Positions 32,887-42,643 are shown, numbered from the stretch's first letter. The stretch: 63,558 nt of DNA from Planctomycetota bacterium (GCA_016209705.1 JACQVR010000128.1:1-63558); one strand, 5' to 3'. Notes: generated by a model from the sequence alone, not told the origin. A program made the numbers and translations.

Positions 32887-34536
32887 ATGGCGGATGATCC
32901 GCGGTTCCGCGAACATGTTTTCGATGACCTGCGCAGCGGACTGAAAACCAATCCGCGTCTGGAATCCGATCCGCCCGGCCTTGAAGTCGACTGGATCGCC
33001 TGGGACAGCGGCTTCCGGAAAACGGGACTCAAGGTGGGCGACCTGATCCTCGCCGTGGACGGCGCGCCCATCCGGAAGCCGGCGGAACTGCGCGAACTCC
33101 AGCGTCAGTTGCCGCGGATGATCGGCCAATACGCGGAACAGCAGGAATTCGCCGATCGGAGTCTCAAAGACGGCAGCCCGCTGCGGCTGCGCACCCGCCG
33201 CCGGCGAAGTCCCGGGGAAGGCTGGGAAGAACAGGACGTGACCGGCGCGGTGCGCGCTGATCGAACCTGGATCACGCCTTCCAACCGCCGCCTCTTCGGG
33301 CCCGGCGGGCCGGACCAACTGGCCAACGACGGATTCGACGGGCCCTGGTCCGGATGGCTCGAGCGCCGGGAATTCGAATGGAGTCGCATCCTGAACGGCG
33401 GCTGGCAAGGCTCGGTCCAGACCCGGATGGCCCTGAAGTCCCACCTCGAAGAGAAGTCGCGCGTCGATTTCCTTGTTCAACGTTACCCGGGCCCGTTTGC
33501 CGACACGGTGCGCGAAGATTGGGAAACGGTGCGTGTCTGTTTGGAAGGCGAGCGGATCGAGCTTCCGCCGGATGCCCTCGTGTTCCGCACACTGGGTGAG
33601 AAGCGGGCCGCCCAGGTCGCGGAGCGGGCGGCCGCCGCCTGGAACACGTTCCAAACCGCCCACGCCGCGGAAATCCTTCCGTCCTTCCCGAAAATAGATC
33701 CCTTCCGGGGCGACCGCTCCGCGGTGGCCGGGAAATGGGTCGTGCTCCCCGCGATCACTCCGCGGCAGTGGCTGGTCGACATGGGTCGGGGTTTCTTGGC
33801 CTGGTCGGACTCGGGCTTTTGGATCTTCGCGTCCGCCGATTCGCAGGGCATGGTCCGCGTGTTCCGCGCGGTTCATCGTTACCAGAAGCTCGTCACGCCG
33901 TCCATCAAGGAGGACGTCGCGGTCATCGGTCAAATCCAGTCCGATCCGCGGCTGCTCGCCGGGTCCGGACGGACCGCCGCGGGGCTCGAGGTGCTCCCCG
34001 TCGCGGCGCTCGCGGGCGGAGCGGTATTCGTCGAGGTCGCGGCGGGCCACGAGTGGGATGCGCCGTTCGCGGGAGAAGAGGATCTTCGTGGAGCCGACCC
34101 CGGCGCCTTGCCTGAGGACGCCTCTCCCCGTGAAGTCGTGGAAGCGATGATCGCCGCGATAAAGCGCGGAGATCAGCAGCGCTGGGCCGAGCTCTTCGCG
34201 GAATGGCGCGCCGTTCCCGATGCGGATCGCCCCATCTACTATCCGTCGTATGCCTGGGGGGTGGGGCGCGACGAAGATTGGATCCGATCCCGCCGCCTCC
34301 TGATGGATAAGGTCCTCGATGCCCGGGTCCGGTGGGTGGGCGATCCTCGAGTGGTGATCCGGGGCGACGAAGCGCCGGGCCTGCCGAACATCGAGCAAAT
34401 CCCCGTCGAAGTGGATCACGTCGGTCTCTTCGACGGCGAGACGCGAACCTTCAACTCCCTGGAAGTCCACCGAAATTGGTCGCTCCAGCGGCGCGCGGGC
34501 GGCCCGTGGCGGATCGCTTCACGACAGGGGCTCTAA
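32887..34536 (+). CDS. Cytoplasmic PDZ-domain protein with NTF2-like tail
   Basis: The 549-aa protein starts MADDPRFREHVFDDLRSGLK (ATG 32887 after GAGAAAGG; an upstream Met at 32833 adds 18 residues lying in the repeat-rich gap). Residues 25-110 look like a PDZ domain (PGLEVDWIAWDSGFRKTGLK, VGDLILAVDGAPIRKPAELR). The middle has no recognised fold. The last 130 residues look like an NTF2/SnoaL-type domain (SPREVVEAMIAAIKRGDQQR, then a C-terminal WSLQRRAGGPWRIASRQG strand). No signal peptide, which is odd for a PDZ protein. Its stop is directly adjacent to the next ATG, so the two form a unit. Confidence 0.6.
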   Translation: MADDPRFREHVFDDLRSGLKTNPRLESDPPGLEVDWIAWDSGFRKTGLKVGDLILAVDGAPIRKPAELRELQRQLPRMIGQYAEQQEFADRSLKDGSPLRLRTRRRRSPGEGWEEQDVTGAVRADRTWITPSNRRLFGPGGPDQLANDGFDGPWSGWLERREFEWSRILNGGWQGSVQTRMALKSHLEEKSRVDFLVQRYPGPFADTVREDWETVRVCLEGERIELPPDALVFRTLGEKRAAQVAERAAAAWNTFQTAHAAEILPSFPKIDPFRGDRSAVAGKWVVLPAITPRQWLVDMGRGFLAWSDSGFWIFASADSQGMVRVFRAVHRYQKLVTPSIKEDVAVIGQIQSDPRLLAGSGRTAAGLEVLPVAALAGGAVFVEVAAGHEWDAPFAGEEDLRGADPGALPEDASPREVVEAMIAAIKRGDQQRWAELFAEWRAVPDADRPIYYPSYAWGVGRDEDWIRSRRLLMDKVLDARVRWVGDPRVVIRGDEAPGLPNIEQIPVEVDHVGLFDGETRTFNSLEVHRNWSLQRRAGGPWRIASRQGL

Positions 34537-35961
34537 ATGGGCTGGTATGACGGCCGTATCTCGGAACTCAACGACCTCTTCACCCGGGCTTCCGAAGGGA
34601 TCTCGGATTCCGCCCGGCGGGCCTTGACGGAATGCATCGCGAAGGTCGGGTCGGTCTCGGACGCGGCGCTATCGGCGCTGGTGGATTTTTCGGAACGCGC
34701 GAGCGCCGGAAATCTGGGGACGGCCCGCAAGTGGGAAGACCGGTGCGCGGCCGTCAAGGCCGACGTCAGCCGCCTCTTCGGCGACGCCGCCAAGGATCAG
34801 ATGCTCCCTCCGGCGTTGCAACTCTTCTGGTACCAGGCCATCGAGCATGAAATGAAATTCTGGGAAACCTTGGGCAAGGTCAGGACGCCGCAGCTGCACG
34901 ACGACCTTCTGGTCCACCAGGACGTCCTCAACAAGATGCTGGGCGAGCTGTGGGACAAATGGACGTTCCTGCTTTCCAAAGACGCGTCGTTCGAAACGGA
35001 CGAAACGCAGGCGGTTCGGGAAGTCGCTCAGATCGCGGCCAAGATCGTCGAGGACCTGGATTCGAAACTGAAAGCGTTCCGGGAGAAATACGCGCGGGCC
35101 AACTCCGTGGTTCTGGGAAAACTGAGGGAACTGAACGAAAATACGGCCGGCGCGGCGATCGAAGTCCTGAAGAAACTCATCGAAAAGATCTTCGGCATCG
35201 AGATTCCGGACGGCATCGACGTGGACGTCCTCCTGGCCACGATTCAGGACCACTATCAATATCTCAGCAATCAGATCGCGCTGTTTCGCACCAAGGTGGC
35301 GGTCTACCGGAGCCTGGTTCAAGCGGAGCAGGGCAGCGTGCTCCTGCTGTTCAACGGCACGCGAGCCGACGTGAACCGATATCTGGAAACGAACGACATC
35401 GGAAAGGCCCGCGTCTGGCTGGATCAAGCCAAGGGATTCCTCTCCGATTGGGCCTCGGCGCGACCGACCACGGCGCAGAAAAACGCGGCGACGGCGTTTC
35501 GCGACAAGATCGCCAGCCTCATCGACGAAGATTGGAAACGGACCGAGGAGCTCGACGGAAAGTTCCGCGAGAAATTCAAGGGGGTCTTCATCGCGCCGCT
35601 GGGGAACGAAACGATCGAGCAGCTCGCGGAACGTTATCTCTTCCAAAAGCACCTGGAAGACGCAAAGCGCCCGGGAGCTTCTTCGAAGGCGAGCTCGGCG
35701 GCGAGCGAATGGCCCGCGCTCGTTTCGGGATCGCTGGATCAGACGTTCCGCGCGGCCGACGACGCCGTCGCCCGCGTTCCGGACGCCGTGCGGGACCTGG
35801 CGCGCATGAAAAACGACGAATTCAAGCGGCATGTCGAGAGGCGCCTGAAGGAAGGGATCGACCGCCTGTTGCCCATCATCCTGGAAATTTCGAGAATCTT
35901 CGACCCCTCCAACCTCGACCGCGAGTTCAGCCGCGAGGAGCTGGAAAGGCTCCTCAGGTAG
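34537..35961 (+). CDS. Large all-helical protein of unknown function
   Basis: The 474-aa protein is almost entirely amphipathic helix with long heptad-like stretches (for example VAQIAAKIVEDLDSKLKAFR, IEVLKKLIEKIFGIEIPDGI, YQYLSNQIALFRTKVAVYRS). No signal peptide and no clear membrane span, though about residues 205-235 are fairly hydrophobic. No family recognised; bundle-type pore-forming toxins or scaffold proteins have similar looks, but I cannot support either. It begins one base after the PDZ gene stop, so a partnership with that protein is the best clue. Confidence 0.6.
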   Translation: MGWYDGRISELNDLFTRASEGISDSARRALTECIAKVGSVSDAALSALVDFSERASAGNLGTARKWEDRCAAVKADVSRLFGDAAKDQMLPPALQLFWYQAIEHEMKFWETLGKVRTPQLHDDLLVHQDVLNKMLGELWDKWTFLLSKDASFETDETQAVREVAQIAAKIVEDLDSKLKAFREKYARANSVVLGKLRELNENTAGAAIEVLKKLIEKIFGIEIPDGIDVDVLLATIQDHYQYLSNQIALFRTKVAVYRSLVQAEQGSVLLLFNGTRADVNRYLETNDIGKARVWLDQAKGFLSDWASARPTTAQKNAATAFRDKIASLIDEDWKRTEELDGKFREKFKGVFIAPLGNETIEQLAERYLFQKHLEDAKRPGASSKASSAASEWPALVSGSLDQTFRAADDAVARVPDAVRDLARMKNDEFKRHVERRLKEGIDRLLPIILEISRIFDPSNLDREFSREELERLLR

Positions 35962-36092
35962 CGATCACGCCTCCTCCCATTGGTAAACCTGGTTATATAT
36001 AATCCGCGTGCGGCTTCGCGCCGGATCGCGGCGCCGGCGGGCGCGGCACGGCGTCGGCGGCCCTTTCGACGCGGGCGGACGAGGAGAACGAC

Positions 36093-37649
36093 ATGAATCG
36101 GTGGATCTTCTGGTTCGAGGTCGTATGGATGTTCGTTGCCCTTCCGACGCGAGCGACGGCCCAAGAGAGGCCGCGTCCCCCCGAGATCGAAGAGGGGGAG
36201 CGGACCGTCGACCGGGAAGCCGCGCCGGAAAAGCAGGAAATCATGGAACGACTCAAGAGAGAACTGGGCCTCGACGACATTCAGGTCCACGGCATGATCC
36301 GCCCCCGATTCAATCTCTACAACAATATGGTCGCACTCGGGAGAAACGTCACCTCTCCCGACTTCGCCGGGCGGGATGACGCGAACCTCTACTTCGTCGA
36401 TTTGCGGGCATGGCTCGACCTCCGCCTGCGCCGCGGACCCTGGGGAGCGGCGTTCCGATTTGACGTGGCCGGAAATGACTTCAACGACGGCGGTTTGCTG
36501 GGCAATGACACGGACGTGGCCAATTCCAATCTTGGACTGGGACCCGCCGGCCTCCGCGATTTCGACATTGACGTCGGACAGGCCTGGGTCTCATACGAAA
36601 GCTCGGGTTGGAAAGCGGAGATGGGAAGGCTCCCGTATTCGCTGGCCCACGGCATTCTTACCCGAATCCAGCGCGACTCGCTGCGCCTCTCCCGAAAGGA
36701 AGGCGGCTTAACCATCACGGGAGCCTGGATTTACGGAGCTCAAGGGGCGCGGGCGCTCGACGGCGACGAGGGCCTCACCGGGGACGACAGCGGCGTCAAA
36801 TTCACTACCGGCTCCATCGGGGAGTTCAATACCTTCTCGCTTCTGACGCAGTATGAGGTTTCGCCGGATTTCCGCACGAGCGTTTTCGCGGCGAAGCAGG
36901 TGGATTCGACCCGCGACGATCGGTTCACCGAAAAGCTGTTCGTCGATGTCGCGGGATTCTACGCCTCGCCGGGCCTGGAATTCTCCTATGAGGGCATCTA
37001 CATGGGAGGCAAAGGGGTCAGAAGCGCCAGCTTGGGAGAACGGCCCGACCTAAACGCCTATTCGGGGTTCATGTTGCTCCGAGTGCCCCTGGGGGAGGCG
37101 GGTGTCAAGCCCGGTCTGGCGGCCGGAATCGGCTCCGGGGACAATACGCCATCTAACGACGAGCAAAACTCAATCGAGAGTCTTTTCGTCGACGAGGTGC
37201 ACTACGCGTACACCTACATTTACGCGGATGATCTCCATGGATACAACGGTTCGTCGCTCAGCTTGCGCCGGGCCGCCGGATTTGCCAACACGTGGTTCGT
37301 CCAGCCGAGCGTGAGATGGGCCGTCTGCGCGGGATTCGATGTCACCGCCGCGTACGCCTTCCTGCGTGCTGTGCGCGCCCAGCCCGTGGGCACAGGCCCG
37401 CTTGGTCCGTTTCTCGACGCCCCTCCCGGGAGAGGCAACTTCGGCCTCGATCCGCTCCTGCGCGCGGACGCGACCGGATCGGGCCGGAGCCGCGACGTGG
37501 GGCACGAAATCGACCTCGCCGCGGACTATCAGGCCTCGCCGTCCACACGGCTGACCGCGAATCTCGGGCTGTTCCGGCCGGGAGACGTCTTCGGAGACGC
37601 CGCCCATTCGGCGTGGAAGCTGGACCTCGCGGTGGAATTCAAATTTTAG
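36093..37649 (+). CDS. Outer-membrane beta-barrel (alginate-export/porin-like)
   Basis: The 518-aa precursor has a signal peptide (about 1-24, ending TRATA), a short coiled region (about 45-58), then a long series of amphipathic strands: IQVHGMIRPRFNLYNN, VDLRAWLDLRLRRGPWGAAF, DVGQAWVSYESSGWKAEMGR, LEFSYEGIYMGGK. It ends LDLAVEFKF with the terminal Phe of Bam substrates. The AWVSY...W....GR pattern is that of the alginate-export/AlgE-like and related porins. Substrate unknown. A TATAAT-like box at 35998-36003 may belong to its promoter. A hairpin follows the stop. Confidence 0.7.
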   Translation: MNRWIFWFEVVWMFVALPTRATAQERPRPPEIEEGERTVDREAAPEKQEIMERLKRELGLDDIQVHGMIRPRFNLYNNMVALGRNVTSPDFAGRDDANLYFVDLRAWLDLRLRRGPWGAAFRFDVAGNDFNDGGLLGNDTDVANSNLGLGPAGLRDFDIDVGQAWVSYESSGWKAEMGRLPYSLAHGILTRIQRDSLRLSRKEGGLTITGAWIYGAQGARALDGDEGLTGDDSGVKFTTGSIGEFNTFSLLTQYEVSPDFRTSVFAAKQVDSTRDDRFTEKLFVDVAGFYASPGLEFSYEGIYMGGKGVRSASLGERPDLNAYSGFMLLRVPLGEAGVKPGLAAGIGSGDNTPSNDEQNSIESLFVDEVHYAYTYIYADDLHGYNGSSLSLRRAAGFANTWFVQPSVRWAVCAGFDVTAAYAFLRAVRAQPVGTGPLGPFLDAPPGRGNFGLDPLLRADATGSGRSRDVGHEIDLAADYQASPSTRLTANLGLFRPGDVFGDAAHSAWKLDLAVEFKF

Positions 37650-37683
37650 ATGGTTACGACGGTGAAAACCCCGCCCGCCCACT

Positions 37684-37726
37684 GGAATTCCGGATCAGCG
37701 GTCGAAGATCGCCGATCCGGAATTCC
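37684..37726. terminator. Hairpin between convergent genes (GGAATTCCGGATC)
   Basis: GGAATTCCGGATC (37684-37696) and its exact complement (37714-37726), 17-base loop with an inner GCG/CGC pair. It separates the barrel gene from a convergent minus-strand gene. Shares the GGAATTC end with 15376. Confidence 0.55.
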
Positions 37727-37782
37727 ATAAGCGAGCCCCCGCACGTTCTTCAGAGAAGACCGATAAACGGGCGGGGCGAGCG

Positions 37783-38736
37783 TTACTTCTTCCCGGCGGC
37801 GACGGATTCCCCCGCGGGTTCGCCGAGGAGCTGAACCGCGTCGATCTCGTTCCATCCCTCGACTTCCTCGGTATCCAGCGTGACCCGGATGACGCGCGTC
37901 ACGAAGTTCGGCGGATCGAAGGAAACGTCCAAGTACGCGGGGCTGTCCTCCGTAGGATCCTTTCCTTTCCAAAGCACGTGCCACTTCTTTTCGGCGTCCC
38001 GCGCCTCGATCTTCACGACGGCGCCGGGGTTGAACGTCTCGTGGACGCGGACCCGAACGGGACGAACGGCGTGTTTGTAAGTCAATTCGAGCCATTCTTC
38101 CCCTCCGTCAGGATCCTGGCTGGCCCACGCCGTGGGCACGTCTCCATCCTCGTCCGTGTCCGGCTCTCCGCAGGCTTGCTGGGCGCTCCATTGATCCTCG
38201 CCGTACTCCGAAGAAGCCTCCGCGTCCGCGGCCCACTGCTTGCACACCCCGGTGTCGTCCACGCCGAGACTGCGAATCAGCTTGATGGCGGATTGGGCGC
38301 GCGCCTGATCGTCCGGCGTGCCGGACTTGGCCAAGGCCTCCACGTCGGGGATCGCGGCGGATCCGACTTCGGCCAATCCAGCGACGGCCCGGTCACGGGT
38401 CTCCTGGGCGTCAGCCTTCAGGCCTTTGATCAGTTCCTGAACGACCTTGGGCACCAGATCCTGGATCGTCTTTCCCTTTTCCGCGATCTCGGCTTCCAGG
38501 GCCTGAATTTTCTTCCGGCTCTCTTCGGTCTTGGCGTCCTTGCCTTTCTTCAGGGCCTCTACCTGCGCCTCCTTCTGGCGCCGCTCGCGCCGCAACTGCC
38601 TCAAATCCCCCATCTTGCCGTCCTGCGCGACGCATTCCGGCACCGGGGAAGTTCGGAGCCGATGCGTCCCGGGAAGCGCGGGGCTTAGGAGCAGCGAGCT
38701 CAGCATCACTACGAGGACCATCATGGGAGCCAACAT
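37783..38736 (-). CDS. Exported coiled-coil/HEAT protein with discoidin-like domain
   Basis: The 317-aa precursor has a signal-like N-terminus (MLAPMMVLVVMLSSLLLSPA), a Lys/Glu-rich coiled coil (about 45-90), a short HEAT-like segment (about 95-150: RDRAVAGLAEVGSAAIPDVE) and a C-terminal discoidin/F5-8C-like beta domain (about 165-308) with WAADAEASSEYGEDQWSAQQ, TAWASQDPDGGEEWLELTY and NEIDAVQLLG, the usual first and last strands of that fold. Discoidin domains bind carbohydrate or lipid surfaces. Planctomycete proteins often carry such modules. Function unknown. Confidence 0.65.
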   Translation of the reverse strand: MLAPMMVLVVMLSSLLLSPALPGTHRLRTSPVPECVAQDGKMGDLRQLRRERRQKEAQVEALKKGKDAKTEESRKKIQALEAEIAEKGKTIQDLVPKVVQELIKGLKADAQETRDRAVAGLAEVGSAAIPDVEALAKSGTPDDQARAQSAIKLIRSLGVDDTGVCKQWAADAEASSEYGEDQWSAQQACGEPDTDEDGDVPTAWASQDPDGGEEWLELTYKHAVRPVRVRVHETFNPGAVVKIEARDAEKKWHVLWKGKDPTEDSPAYLDVSFDPPNFVTRVIRVTLDTEEVEGWNEIDAVQLLGEPAGESVAAGKK

Positions 38737-38961
38737 GGGGACCTCCGTGTATTGGGGTTCGGCATTTTCTCTTCGACGGCGATCAACCGTCTGGACTGTA
38801 TATAAGACAGCGATGGCCGGAAAATCTTAGGCCGTTCCCGGAAAAAACATTCGGATCGCGGAAAGGGATGCGTCCACATGACCGAGGGCGCGCGCGGCCG
38901 TGATCCGAGTCGAGTTTCACCTTCGGTCGCTTTGCGAACGAAGCAGGTCGAGTTGAAGCGA

Positions 38962-38990
38962 GCCCCGCCCTTTCCGTGAAAGGGCGGGGC
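38962..38990 (-). terminator. Perfect GC-rich hairpin after fibronectin fragment
   Basis: GCCCCGCCCTTTC (38962-38974) and its exact complement (38978-38990) with a three-base loop, nine bases beyond the minus-strand stop codon at 38999. A near-identical stem lies at 53593. No T run follows. Confidence 0.65.
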
Positions 38991-38998
38991 CAGCGTGA

Positions 38999-39298
38999 CT
39001 ATTTCCACCCCGGCCTCGCGGCCGCCGCCAGGGCGAGAAGGGTCAGCGTCCCGAACCAAAGGCCGGTGACGGCCGGTCCGCTCGCCACTCCGGAGCCGCA
39101 GCCGCCGCTCGAACCGCCGCCGCCCCCACCGCCGCCATCCGCCGGCGGCACCACCACCTTGACCCCGTCGCTGGAAGAGACCGGCGACGTCAACCCCAGG
39201 CCGCTGATCGCCCGGACCTGGATGTAATAGGTCGTCCCTACCGTCAGAGTGAGCGAACTATTGGTCGCGCTCGTTACCAGCCCCACATCCGTCCAACC
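38999..39298 (-). pseudogene. C-terminal fragment of a fibronectin III protein with a membrane-sorting tail
   Basis: The frame reads GWTDVGLVTSATNSSLTLTV then GTTYYIQVRAISGLGLTSPV, the second half of a fibronectin type III domain, then a Gly-rich stretch and GGCGSG followed by a hydrophobic helix and RPGWK. A Gly/Cys motif, a membrane helix and basic end is the layout of C-terminal sorting signals such as MYXO-CTERM. The N-terminal bulk of the protein is absent; the similarity stops at about 39298, inside the 3' part of the PQQ gene. Confidence 0.6.
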
Positions 39299-40532
39299 CT
39301 GGATAGCGATCGAGAACAGACGGGATGACCAAGCGCCACGCCACCACGGTCCCGCCCGCGTGGAGCGAATAGAAATTCGAACCGGCTCCGGGGACAAGGG
39401 CCTTCAATCCGCCGAATTCGATCCGTTGATTTGAACAGGCCGCTCCCCGATCCAAGTCGAATCCTTCCAGGTGGTCGCCCTTCGCCCACACCAATGCATT
39501 GCCTATCACCGCGTGAAGTGGAGGATTTTTCGACTGAAACAGAGGCACCGCGGCGGACCAACGCTTCTCGCCCGTCCGCAGGTCTCGGCAGACCGTCGTG
39601 CTTCCGATGGAAAGGATATAACGGTCCGTCAGCCACAAAGGAGATTGACGCTCCGCATCGTCCGTCAGGTCGTGAGACCACATGATATTTCCCGTCGCCG
39701 CTTCAAAGGCTCTCAGCCGACCTCGGGCAGAGCGCGCCAAGAGAATGCCCTGGCTCGCTTCAAAGAAATTCACCCCCCAGTCGAAGGGGCGCGTCCATCG
39801 CCTCTTGGTCGTCTCGACGTCAAGCGCGACGATCTCGGGGGTGCCGTTCCACAGCATCAAGTGGCCGCCGGCTCGGGCCACCTTCAAGGGTGGAACGAAC
39901 CGCGCCCTCCAACCGGTTCCAGGAGCGTCGGCCCGCCGGCCCCGGATGCCGTCGTCCTTTCGCAGCACCACCATCGTATCGCCCGGCCAAGCCCCTTCCG
40001 GATCGACCGGGAACCGCCACGCGTCCCGGGCCCCGCTCAGAGGCGCTTGGAGCAGGAAAGACTTTCCATCCCGGCCCTCGCAGAATGCCCACAGATATTT
40101 TTCGGAAAGGATCGGCGAAGCCGTCCAGAGCGGCCACTTGGGTCCCGTCCACATCACCGCTCCGGTTTCCGCCGAAATCGCCATGACGGCCCCATCCGAC
40201 ATTTGCAGGTAGGTACGTCCATTGAACGCGGAGGCGTGCGGATGAACCTCCCCCTCCAGCTTCACCTTCCACAGGAAGTCCGCGAGGTACGAACCTACGA
40301 CGTAGCGGAGGCGCATGCGGATACGGGGGTCCTTCTCGCTCCGCAACCGAACTCGCAGGTAGGGTCGGGCTTCCTGGTTTTCGCGGCACAGTTCCAGAAG
40401 TTCCGCCATGCCGCGCGCCCTGGCGGCAAGCCCCGACCGCATCGAGTCCAGGATCTCTTCGATCCGGGATGCCAGCGTGTCGTCCTGAAGAGAGAATGCC
40501 GTCAGCGCCAGACCGAGAATCACTTGAGCCAT
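39258..40532 (-). CDS. Exported PQQ-like beta-propeller protein, 3' end altered
   Basis: From ATG 40532 the 424-aa product has a short signal-like start (MAQVILGLALTAFS), a helical region (about 20-75) and then PQQ/BamB-type propeller repeats: AVMAISAETGAVMWTGPKWP, LRAFEAATGNIMWSHDLTDD, VCRDLRTGEKRWSAAVPLF, LEGFDLDRGAACSNQRI, VVAWRL. Repeats of this kind occur in outer-membrane assembly proteins and in many planctomycete exported proteins. After VVAWRL (about 39330) the frame runs 23 more residues into sequence that belongs to a fibronectin fragment in another frame, so the end is probably chimeric. The start overlaps the HEAT gene stop. Confidence 0.65.
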   Translation of the reverse strand: MAQVILGLALTAFSLQDDTLASRIEEILDSMRSGLAARARGMAELLELCRENQEARPYLRVRLRSEKDPRIRMRLRYVVGSYLADFLWKVKLEGEVHPHASAFNGRTYLQMSDGAVMAISAETGAVMWTGPKWPLWTASPILSEKYLWAFCEGRDGKSFLLQAPLSGARDAWRFPVDPEGAWPGDTMVVLRKDDGIRGRRADAPGTGWRARFVPPLKVARAGGHLMLWNGTPEIVALDVETTKRRWTRPFDWGVNFFEASQGILLARSARGRLRAFEAATGNIMWSHDLTDDAERQSPLWLTDRYILSIGSTTVCRDLRTGEKRWSAAVPLFQSKNPPLHAVIGNALVWAKGDHLEGFDLDRGAACSNQRIEFGGLKALVPGAGSNFYSLHAGGTVVAWRLVIPSVLDRYPGLDGCGAGNERDQ

Positions 40533-42643
40533 TTCCGGTATTCCTCGACGGCCGCCGCACGGGATTCCCGGGTGCCGTAAAGCCAGTCGGCGGGATGGTC
40601 TCGCCCTGTAGAGTACTTGAGAGCCCGGTACGCCATCAGTCGGACCCACGAATCCTCGTCGTCCAACGCCGCGACAAGCGCCGGCCATGCTTTCGAATCC
40701 CGCAGCATTCCCAGTCCGATCGCGGCCTCGCCGCGGGCGCGCGAAGCGCGGCAGTTCAGGATCTCGGTCAAAGCTTCCAGCCCGGCCGGACCGGCGTCAC
40801 GACCGATCTCGATGGCGATTTGTTCGAGCAAGGGCACCGGCGAATTGAATTCGAATTTAGGGGACATCCCGTTTCCGGAGTCGTTCTTCGGGGGTTTCCC
40901 GCGCGCCCGATCGATTTCCTGGTGAATCATTTCTCCCTCCGCCAAGGCGATCAGCTCCTCCGTTTGGATCTCCTTTCGACGGGATAGGTGTTTCATCGAC
41001 AGCAAAAGAACCGATTTTTGAGCGGCAGGCATGTCGGGCCGATATTCCGCCAGCAGTTCCCGCGCCGCTTCGCCGGCGAGTTTCGGCTGATAGGAGCAGA
41101 GCAATCGGAAGGCGGTCTCCGCCACCGGCGGATCCTCGCCAAGGCGGGCCAACTGGCGCACGCGCTCTGTTCGCTCCGCGGAATCCGCTTTCGCGAACTC
41201 GATCAGCGCGTGAACGCGCACCACGACGTCTTCGCGCGGATCGGAGGCGATGTCGTGGAGGATCTCGACGCCTTTCGCAAACCGGGCCAGGATTTCCAGG
41301 AGCGCGTACACGACTTGAGGGTTGAACCGCGCGAGCATCCCCCGATACAAGCGGCGCCCGGCCGCTGCTTGCTCGGCCAGATCCTTCCGCGCCTTGTGCA
41401 CGGAGAGGAGGAGCGCCACCTGGGACGGCGAGTCGCCTTGAGCGGCTTTCACGAGGTGGATCAGTTGCCCGATCAGCGTCTCCCGCGAATTCGCCGCATC
41501 GGGCGTGACGGGAGCGTACCGCGGCGTGGGATCCTCGGGGACGCGAAGCCCGACCCGTTTCAGAAAACGCTCGACGTCGGGAGACGGAGGCGGAGCGATC
41601 CGAGCCAACGCGGTCAATCCGGTCACCTGGATATCGAAATCGCGAGGGACCCCCTCGCATACGGCGATGATCGCCGGCACGGCGGTCCGGTCCCCCAGAA
41701 GTCCCAATCCCCGGATGAGACTCGCCGCGAAGGATCGATCTTGAGCACCCCGCAGCCGGCCCTTGAAGATCCCGGCGGAAGCCGTGTCGCGGCGGCGCGC
41801 GAGCGCCTCGACCACTCGGGCCAGAACGCAAGGATCCGTTTCTTCGCGCAGCAGCTCGCGAAGTCGCTCGAGGCAGCGAGCATCCTGGTAACGGCCCAGC
41901 ATGACGGCGGCGTTTCGGCGCAAGAAGGAATGCGGGCTGCGGCTGGCTCGAATGACGTACGGAATCGGCTCGTCCCCCAGGAGCGAGATGCGCCCGGCGA
42001 ACTTCTGGTCGAAGGAAAACGGGTGCGCCACCACCAGATCTTCGACCGTCAACCGGAGCATCATGGATTCGAGCGGAGATTCACCCGCTTCAACCTCGGG
42101 AGGCCACGGCGGCAAAGGAGAGACGGCCTTCTTCAAGGCCCGGATCGTTTCCCGGAGCCCCGTCTCCGACGTCGCCATTCCAGCGGCGGCCAGCGCCGGC
42201 TCTCCGAGATAGGTCAGATATTCGAACGCTTCCAAATCGTTCACTTGAACCGGGTGCAGGAGCTTCCGCAGAAAAACGGCGAGAGCGAGCCACAGAACAT
42301 CGTCCGTCACGGCGGGCGGATAAGCGCCCACCGCGTGTTTCGTTTGAGGTCGGATGACGGTCCAGGGAATCTCTCCGATCAGGTCGATCGTGGTGATTCG
42401 CGCGAACGAGAAGATATCGCGCGCTCGGATGTGGGGCGGTTCTTCGACTCGGGTCGCCCGGTCCGATTCTTTCGCCGCGGTCCGGTCGAAGGTCGGCACG
42501 GGGCGCGGGATGTCCGCGAGCCAATCCAAGGGGCTGCCCGCGCTGACAACGACGTCGAGATCGAAGGTGGAAGGTTGCCCCGGCGAGCTGCCGGCGAGGA
42601 ACATCAAGAGCGGCAGCCACGAGGATTTCTTCATGGTCTGCAC
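40520..42643 (-). CDS. Exported HEAT-repeat protein
   Basis: A 707-aa protein with a signal-like N-terminus (KKSSWLPLLMFLAGSSPG) and two sets of HEAT-type helical repeats. The first is at about 225-345 (FLRRNAAVMLGRYQDARCLE, LRGLGLLGDRTAVPAIIAV) and the second at about 625-690 (ASRARGEAAIGLGMLRDSKA, WVRLMAYRALKYSTG). Between them lies helical sequence. HEAT repeats mediate protein contacts; no catalytic motif is seen. It is the first gene of a pair with the PQQ protein (13-bp overlap), suggesting joint function at the cell envelope. Confidence 0.7.
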   Translation of the reverse strand: MQTMKKSSWLPLLMFLAGSSPGQPSTFDLDVVVSAGSPLDWLADIPRPVPTFDRTAAKESDRATRVEEPPHIRARDIFSFARITTIDLIGEIPWTVIRPQTKHAVGAYPPAVTDDVLWLALAVFLRKLLHPVQVNDLEAFEYLTYLGEPALAAAGMATSETGLRETIRALKKAVSPLPPWPPEVEAGESPLESMMLRLTVEDLVVAHPFSFDQKFAGRISLLGDEPIPYVIRASRSPHSFLRRNAAVMLGRYQDARCLERLRELLREETDPCVLARVVEALARRRDTASAGIFKGRLRGAQDRSFAASLIRGLGLLGDRTAVPAIIAVCEGVPRDFDIQVTGLTALARIAPPPSPDVERFLKRVGLRVPEDPTPRYAPVTPDAANSRETLIGQLIHLVKAAQGDSPSQVALLLSVHKARKDLAEQAAAGRRLYRGMLARFNPQVVYALLEILARFAKGVEILHDIASDPREDVVVRVHALIEFAKADSAERTERVRQLARLGEDPPVAETAFRLLCSYQPKLAGEAARELLAEYRPDMPAAQKSVLLLSMKHLSRRKEIQTEELIALAEGEMIHQEIDRARGKPPKNDSGNGMSPKFEFNSPVPLLEQIAIEIGRDAGPAGLEALTEILNCRASRARGEAAIGLGMLRDSKAWPALVAALDDEDSWVRLMAYRALKYSTGRDHPADWLYGTRESRAAAVEEYRKWLK

